Positions 57,751 through 64,000 of a stretch of 64,000 nt of DNA are shown piece by piece (position 1 is the first letter of the stretch; each line of letters starts with the position of its first letter). The notes beneath the pieces were generated by a model. That model saw only the letters and a list, made by a program, of their open reading frames with translations, was not told where the DNA came from and ran no database searches. The stretch lies in NCBI GenBank assembly GCA_016271365.2, contig CM028129.1:457946501-458010500 (forward strand), given 5' to 3'. The position numbers were made by a program, and so were the translations under genes. This DNA comes from Neoceratodus forsteri. Lineage: Eukaryota > Chordata > Ceratodontiformes > Ceratodontidae.

Positions 57751-58323
57751 GGATTTTCCCGGCATTCAGCCTGTGGTTAACGGATGGTTTCAGATCACCG
57801 CTAGACTAGATATTTCCCGTCCGGGCTCCCAAAGACTGTGTCCAGTCGGGTTCTAGGCTCTCAGGCAGATGGAGCTATACAATCAGGTTGCCATCTTGGT
57901 TGGCAGTTGGCCACGCCCCCAGAACTCATTTTCTTTTCCTAATTAAAAATAAACCTCTGCTTATCATAAATAATTAAAATGCATTCTTTTAACAGAAATT
58001 ATTTATATAGCAAAGATAAAATGTTCTTACAGGAAATGCACAGAGGATAAAACCCTCTTGAATACTTTTCACCAGTAACATTAGTATATATTTAATAGAA
58101 CTATGTGCTTTTGATAACAAGATATCTTGTAAATTATCTTTTTCAAAGGAAATAAAAAAATATGTTTAGTTTCTGATCTCAAAATATCAGAATACTGTTC
58201 CATTATTTTTAAGCTTAAAAAAAGGAATGCAGAGAGTATGTATGTATGTTTTTAAATCAGACTTCAGCATTTGAAGCAGTCTACTTAGACTACAAACCCT
58301 TGAAACATCAGCTTCAACACTGG

Positions 58324-58324
<1 letters not shown>

Positions 58325-58355
<31 letters not shown>

Positions 58356-58362
58356 ACACACA
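58325..58362. repeat. (CA)n microsatellite in a ~450-bp unit
   Basis: ACACAC run occupying the same position in the inverted unit as the (GT)n tracts of the left arm. Confidence 0.85.
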
Positions 58363-58399
58363 CTGTTTCTGTTTCTGCTTTAAAGTTAGAAATAATTTT

Positions 58400-58610
58400 C
58401 TTTTTATCAGTCAATCAATCAAATCTTTATCCAGGCAATCACCATTGAGCAAGCTCATTTACAAGGTGGACCTGCTGTTGGCAGGGAAAATTGTACATAC
58501 ATATAACTATACATAATACAAAAGGAACAACATGTTTACAATACTGATAGGAGCAGAGTATTTACATTCCAAGCCACATGTACAAGAAAGATATACATAA
58601 CATAACCCGA

Positions 58611-58650
<40 letters not shown>

Positions 58651-61600
58651 TTCCCACAGGAGCAGGATGTGTATGGATGTCATATACAAACCATAGAAGA
58701 AAAAGAAAGATTATTTATATTCCTGTCCAGCAGAAACACGTTACAGGCCTGGATGGAAATTCCTAAGCTATGCAGGTGTGCATAACAGTGTGTAAGCCTT
58801 AGGTAAATGTGGCAGAAGGGGTAGTGAATAAGAGGGATGCAGAGAGTGCTAAGGGCAAGTGAGGCAGAGGAGGGAGGAGTAGTAGTGGCAAGGGTTGATT
58901 TTGGATAAGCAGCTGGGACTAGTGTTGTTGAAGAGGAACAATAGTCAAGCTGCTGGGAGCGATAGAAGCAATTACAGATTTCAGCAAACATTTTGTCATA
59001 GAGGGTCTTAAAGAAGGCAGGACTGACAGGTGAGCTAAGTCTCAATGATTTTTGTATCCTATTCCAGAGAGTAGGCAGGGCATAGCTTATGGCGGCCCTT
59101 CCAAGGCGAGTGTTGGCCCTTGGGACATTCAAAGAAATCAGTGATTGACTTTTTAAGGCATAGTTCCTAATAGGACTAAGGGGGATACAGTCGACAACGT
59201 ATTGTGGGAGTTTGTTGGTAAGGGCTCTGAGCGTCCATAGGGCTGCATTTCTATATCACCTGTATTGAAGGGAGGGCCATCCTACAGCTGCGTGTAAAGA
59301 GCAGTTATGTGTGGAATACGGGAGGCCAGTTATAAATCTCAGTGCTCTTTGATATAATACATCTAGTTTTGTAAGATATGAGGCAGGGCAATGGCCATAA
59401 ATGAAGTCGGCGTAGTCAATTAAAGAAAGGAATGTAGATTGAACAAGCTGTCTTTTTGCATCTGTGGTCAAGAGGCATTTCATTCTGAAAAAAAGACCAA
59501 GCCTCTGCCTCAGTTTTTTCAGCAGTTCTTCTGTGTGTTCCACAAAAGAGAGTTTGTTGTCTAGCCAAATACCAAGGTATTTGAATTTAGTCACAAATTC
59601 AAGATGTTCTCCTAATAAAGTAGAGATTGATAGTAATGGACTAGAGGCAACAGAGTAAGCCCCTGGGCCTGATGGTGAGAAAAGAATGGCCTTGTTTTTA
59701 TTTTTTGCATGTAGTAGTAACTTTTTGCTAAGGAGCTAGTACTGCAGAATATTAAAGTCAGCTTGTAATTCAGCGCAGGCAGCTTCAGGAGATTCCCGGC
59801 TTAAGTAGAGCACCATGTCATCAGCAAACAAGTGAATACTGGCATCTTTGATGCCTGCATCCAAGCTGTTGATATAAGTGGCAAACAGTAATGGGCCCAG
59901 TATGGAGCCCTGGGGACACCTCTTTTATCGGTTTAAGTGAGAAATCTCTCCATCAGCTTTAATTTGTTGCTGTCTATCAGAAAGGTAGTCTTGGAACCAT
60001 CCCAGTGCGTTGAACCAATGCCTATAGTTTTTAGGTGGAGAGGAGCAGGCAGTGGTCGACAGTGTCGAAAGCCTTACTGAGGTCCAGAAACACGGCACAA
60101 ATGAACTTTTGTTGTCTATGTCCCATTGCCAATCATTAGTAACTTTTGCCAGTGCCGAATTGTACTATGCCTAGCTCTAAAGCCAGACTGCATTGGGTTG
60201 AGTAGTCTAGCATTGTCTAAGAAAGATCTCAGCTAGCAGATCCACAATTTTTTCCAGAAGTTTTGAAAGTATGGGAAGAAGGGAGATTGGTCTATAGTTA
60301 TTTAGGTCACAGGGTCCCCTGCTTTAAACAGGGAATGACGTGAGCAGTTTTCCATGCCTTGGGGATGGAGCCTTGTGCTTGGGACAAATTGAATAGGTGT
60401 GTTATAGGTGTAGCAAGTATATGGTATGCTATTTTCAAGAAATATGAGTCAGGAAGTTGGCCCCAGCACTTTTTTTAGTATCTAGTCGTGAGAAGATCTT
60501 CAACTTCTTTATGGGGGTAGGTGAAAAGGAGAAGTCCATGTTATTGCTACTTAGTTCTGAAGGCTGGATGTTGGTCTGAGGAAGAATGCTACTTACAGTG
60601 CATTATCAAACACCAGGCCAGCAGTGGCAAAGTGATTGTTGAAAGCCTGCAGTATCTCTAATGTATCGTTAATGATAATATTATCAGTGGTAATTTGGAA
60701 TGATGCATACTTCCTGGAGAGTGGCAGATAGCTCTTTTATGGTGGACCAGAACTTGGTAGGGCAGTTTGATGCAGAAAGTAGCTTGGTTTGATAAAAAGT
60801 TGGCTTTGGCCTGCTTGACCAACTTAGTACAGACGTTTCTAGATGCCCTAAAGAGACACCAGTCTGCGTCGGCACGAGATTTATGAGCCTTTTTCCAGAG
60901 GTAATCTCTTTTGAGTAAGGCAGCCTTCAGATCCGGTGAGAACCAATGACAGGTTCTGGCTTTTATTCATGCTTTAACCAGGTGAGCATGGCTGTTTAGG
61001 GCGCTGGATATGATTTCATGGAGAACGTCATAGGCATTCGCTCACTGACTTAGCCAGGTAGAAACTCTGCCATAGCAAAGAGTTTTTTGATCATTGAAGA
61101 ATATGTAATAGGATCAAAGTTCCATCTGGATCTTTTAGTGGAAAACTTTGATACAGGTAGAGGTTTGCAACAGTTCTTATGCCACCAATAAAGCAGTGGT
61201 CACTAACATCCGCTATGAGGATACCAGCATGGGAAAAGGAATGAGGTCTGTTAACAAGGAGAACATCCAAGAGGGTGCTTCTCATTGGATTTTTTTTGTT
61301 GATGCAAGTAGGCTCAGTAATAAGTTGAGTGAGCCCATGAGAGTCTCAGAATTGTTTCAGGGGTAACGAGACCTTAATCAGCCAATCATAGTTAAGGTCG
61401 CCTAGTATGATTGTTTCTATTGGGGTAGTATCCAGGTGGGATGACGGGTGTGTCAGAAGTTGCGGTCCTGCTGCTGGAGGTCTATAGCAGCCTATGATGT
61501 AGAACACCACTGATGGGGAAAGCTCGACTTTAAGAGACAGGCATTCAAATCCACAGGCAAGGGGAGGTAGCATCTAATATAGATACTAAGAATTTGTTTT

Positions 61601-62440
61601 TAACATAAATGGCTACTCCTCCACCCGTGGTCTGCCTGTCTGTTCTGAAGAGGAGGTAGTTAGGGATGGTTACCTCTCTGTCTGGGGTGGACGCCTGGAG
61701 CCATGTTTCCGAAAGCATGAGTACGTCTGGTGCAGTATGAATAATCCAAGCATGGACTGAATCAAGTTTCTTTAAAAAAACTGCTCATGTTAGTATGCAA
61801 GAAGCTAATTCCTTTCAAAGTTGTGAATTCAGAAGGAGATGAGAGCACTTTAGTAGGGCCAGGGTTAAGTCTGACGTCACCTGAGCATAGGAGTAGAAGG
61901 AGCACAATTTTCCTCAGGGCAGCAAGGAGAAGTTTAAAGGCATGAGTCTTTCTACATCTGGTATAGGGTTGAGTAGATGGGTCCAAAGACTGAATCATCT
62001 TACTGTGCTGCCCTAAGGAAACATATCCTAGGATCCATGCAGAATTGCACCAAGCCATACCTAGTTTGAATGGATAGGGTATAGGACCACGTAGAGGACA
62101 CTGGTTAGCAGTTCCACTGTGAGGAGATTCCACAAACTGTGAGGGGATCAAAGGCGTACATTGGTAGCATAATTTTTTCATAGTGTTGGTATATGGGGAG
62201 ACTAGCATGGTAGAGCATGCACCTTTGTTGGAATCAATTCTGTCATGTTGCCTAACCACATAGGGTACTATACAAAGGCTGGCGAATAAGTGTAGCCAAA
62301 CAAGGCCTGTCATGGTTGCCCTTTATGTAAGTAAGGAGCGTACTGCAGTAGCTTCTGCTATCTAAGTTATATAGGTCCCAGGGGCTATTGTTCCATATGC
62401 GACTTGTTTTGGGAAGCTTAAAAATGGAATTACGCAAGAC
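58400..62440 (-). pseudogene. LINE C (L2-like) ORF2 relic with 2A-like motif
   Basis: Begins (3' end) with a CAATCAATCAAA tail at about 58412. Minus-strand order: hydrophobic stretch LLLLLCSGDVRLNPGP (2A-like motif at 61855-61881), endonuclease start GISFLHTNMSS, then GCYRPPAAGPQ and IILGDLNYDW (61500-61380), SDHC (about 61200), a linker with NCPTKFWSTIKELSAT (60760-60720) and RT fragments (60300-59900). The thumb segment is LGIWLDNKLSFVEHTEELLK, RALRFITGLPYSTHNCSLHA (59594-59260), and the C-terminal NTRLGRAAISYALPTLWNRI ends by 59000. Same family as 46673-47911. Multiple frameshifts. The RT core is too decayed to show YADD clearly. Confidence 0.85.
58614..58647. repeat. (TA)n microsatellite
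   Basis: Uninterrupted TATATA run of about 33 bp within the 3' UTR of LINE C. Confidence 0.9.
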
Positions 62441-64000
62441 AAATGTATACCGCCCTCGGCTAGAGAGAGAGAGTAGCTCGAATTAATAGTGGGGCAACAC
62501 AAAGTCTAGCAGTCTGAGTGAAAACAGCTCAATTAGTAACTGAAAAGCCTGCGATTTCCTTGGTGCCTTGCAGTCTAGAGAGAGCTACAAAGTCACGAAG
62601 GGGCTGTAACGCTTGGTTGCTGGGAACATTTTTAGACAATAAACACAGTTTTTTGGCAAATCAGCCACAGTTCAGTAATTTGTTTTTTTTTTCAGTAAAA
62701 GGGATGTTTCAAGTAAAACAGTGCCTTAGCAAGACAGAATACGCTAATCAGCAGGACAGGATATGCTAGTCAGCAATAAGCAGACCTAAAGTACCAAAAT
62801 AGTATGCCCAGCAAGATAGAATGAGATAAAGCTGCTAGAAGGCTTGAATGAAAATGGGATGGGAGGAATTGCAGTTGTTGACAGTAAGTAACCAATAAAT
62901 TGACACATCAGATAGGAGTGGGTGGAGACTGTGTGCATTGAAAGAAGGCCTGGGGGTGCGATGAAAAATCAAGGTGAAGTTTGCAGAGCTAGCACTGAAT
63001 CAGTGCACATACAGTTGGAGAGAAACTGCAGCGGGGGGGGGGTGGTAAGTTACTTTACACAGGCCGAGCAGAACAGGCTAAATTAAAATATATAAATTAG
63101 AAGCTGAATACAGGGATGCAGGCTTACATTAAGCCACACGCCTCAGGTGATCCTGTCTCAGGTGAGTGAGACCAGCCAATCAGGGAGCTCTACACAGGCA
63201 TGGAGCCAATAGCACTACCCTGAGAAGGAGCTGAAATTGAAAACAGCAAATTGCAAGTGATGATCCAGTTCAGCAATCAAACAGCCCAGAGAAATTGTGG
63301 CAATTTTTAAAGCATCATACCTTATCTATCTCTTTGGGGGGTAGGTGGATCAGGCTCCTTGCACAGTGGAGGTGCTATGGCTGGATCGTGACTGCTGCCC
63401 AAGGGAGCAAGTGGCACCTGTAAGGAAGGAGACAGCAGTTAAATAGGAGCAGATGGGGGTGTGTGTCTAAACAGAGACACACAAAGAGAGCTGAGCACCA
63501 ACTTGAAAGACAAATCAGGGGGCAGTCTCAGACAGAGGCAAGGTGCCGGCTAACTCAGGAATCCAAAGCAAGCAAAAAAGAACAGACTGATGGGGGAGGG
63601 CAGAAGGGACAGAACAGAGACAGAGGAGGACAGGGGGACAAATGAAGATGATTAAGAATGAAAGTCAAGGGTAGAAGCCTTAGGCTCAAGACAGAGGCTG
63701 CACAGATTTTACAATTCACTTAATTTTCTAAGTCCATAGCAGTAAGCATGTGAACCCAGTACAGTCTTAAATAGGATTAAAAAAATATATTAACAAAGCC
63801 AGTAAAACTTTTTTACAAACTCAGTTCAAGGCAGTGTACAGAGTGAAAGCTTAATTGGGGAAAAAATCAAGGGGAAGTTTGCAGAGCTAGTACTGAATTA
63901 GTGCACATACAGTTGGAGAGAAACTGCAGGTGGGGGGAATGGTGTTAGTTTACACAGGCGAGCAGAACAGGCTAAATTAAAATATATAAATTAAAAGCTG
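62441..64000 (-). promoter_or_regulatory. LINE C 5' region with ~900-bp direct repeat
   Basis: AAATCAAGGTGAAGTTTGCA, CAGTGCACATACAGTTGGAG and CAGGCTAAATTAAAATATAT near 62968-63115 recur in the same order near 63866-64000, about 898 bp apart. This lies upstream (minus sense) of the LINE C ORF, as the 853-bp repeat does in LINE B. Tandem 5' monomers acting as promoters are an inference from other LINEs. The second copy runs off the window edge. Confidence 0.55.

Larger units (their letters stand above)
50123..57934 (-). mobile_element. Full-length L1-clade LINE with 14-bp target duplication
   Basis: AGAACTCATTTTCT at 50123-50136 and 57921-57934 flanks a 7.78-kb insertion into a ~450-bp tandem unit. 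The minus-strand 5' end reads GGGGGCGTGGCC then CCAAGATGGC, recalling the YY1-type start of other L1s. ORF1 and ORF2 relics are in order. The 3' end reads ATTAAACATTCTACAAC with no poly-A tail. Both ORFs are frameshifted. Confidence 0.9.
46325..58400. repeat. Right arm of the large inverted duplication, interrupted
   Basis: Homologous in reverse complement to the left arm over 46325-46672, 47912-50136 and 57921-58400. The arm is split by a LINE C tail (46673-47911) and a full L1 (50137-57920), each with its own target duplication. It reaches the ~450-bp tandem units before another LINE C begins at about 58400, so the arm may continue beyond the window. Confidence 0.85.

Overview
The window looks like intergenic DNA from a large, retrotransposon-rich vertebrate genome. 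I found no host gene, no structural RNA gene and nothing prokaryotic. The long coding-like stretches are decayed mobile elements: CR1, L1-clade and several L2-like (Jockey-superfamily) LINEs, a hAT transposase relic, tRNA-headed SINEs and many foldback MITE-like repeats. This mixture (CR1 whose ORF1 carries an esterase, L1, L2-like LINEs with 2A-like motifs, hAT) would suit an amphibian such as a caecilian, or another big-genome vertebrate such as a lungfish. That assignment is an inference with low confidence.

Layout. Positions 1-4.2 kb hold palindromic MITEs and a CR1 tail. 4.6-8.3 kb is a broken hAT transposase. 8.5-10.8 kb holds ~150-bp and ~300-bp repeats. 10.9-25.6 kb is a nest: an L2-like LINE (A, minus strand) is split between its endonuclease part (24.27-25.5 kb) and its reverse transcriptase part (10.88-13.56 kb). 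The block between them holds a second L2-like LINE (B, minus, with a canonical 2A motif), which in turn appears interrupted by a near-complete CR1 (plus) and a short LINE tail. 25.6-29.0 kb is an unfamiliar composite element made of palindromic 297-bp units, a long palindrome, an intron-like GT..AG module and hairpin minisatellites. 29.3-31 kb has ~150-bp repeats and a SINE with a 15-bp target duplication. 33.07-35.8 kb is another L2-like LINE (D, minus).

From about 38.5 kb to 58.4 kb lies a large diverged inverted duplication. The left arm is about 38.5-44.5 kb and the right arm 46.3-50.1 plus 57.9-58.4 kb, with a 1.8-kb centre. Shared content includes a CR1 tail, a tRNA-derived SINE and a ~450-bp tandem repeat with an embedded GT microsatellite. 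Four insertions are found in one arm only: the composite element (40.68-42.05 kb) and a MITE (43.78-44.12 kb) on the left, a LINE C tail (46.67-47.91 kb) and a complete L1 with a 14-bp target duplication (50.14-57.92 kb) on the right. Each arm therefore gives an empty site for insertions in the other. The window ends in a long LINE C copy (58.4-64 kb, minus) with a 2A-like motif and direct repeats upstream of its ORF.

The most novel item is the composite element. A second copy is bounded by an empty site, and the order tandem hairpin units, palindrome, exon-like block, GT..AG segment, hairpin minisatellite is kept in both copies. All coordinates of repeats and relics are by-eye estimates; identities were not computed.
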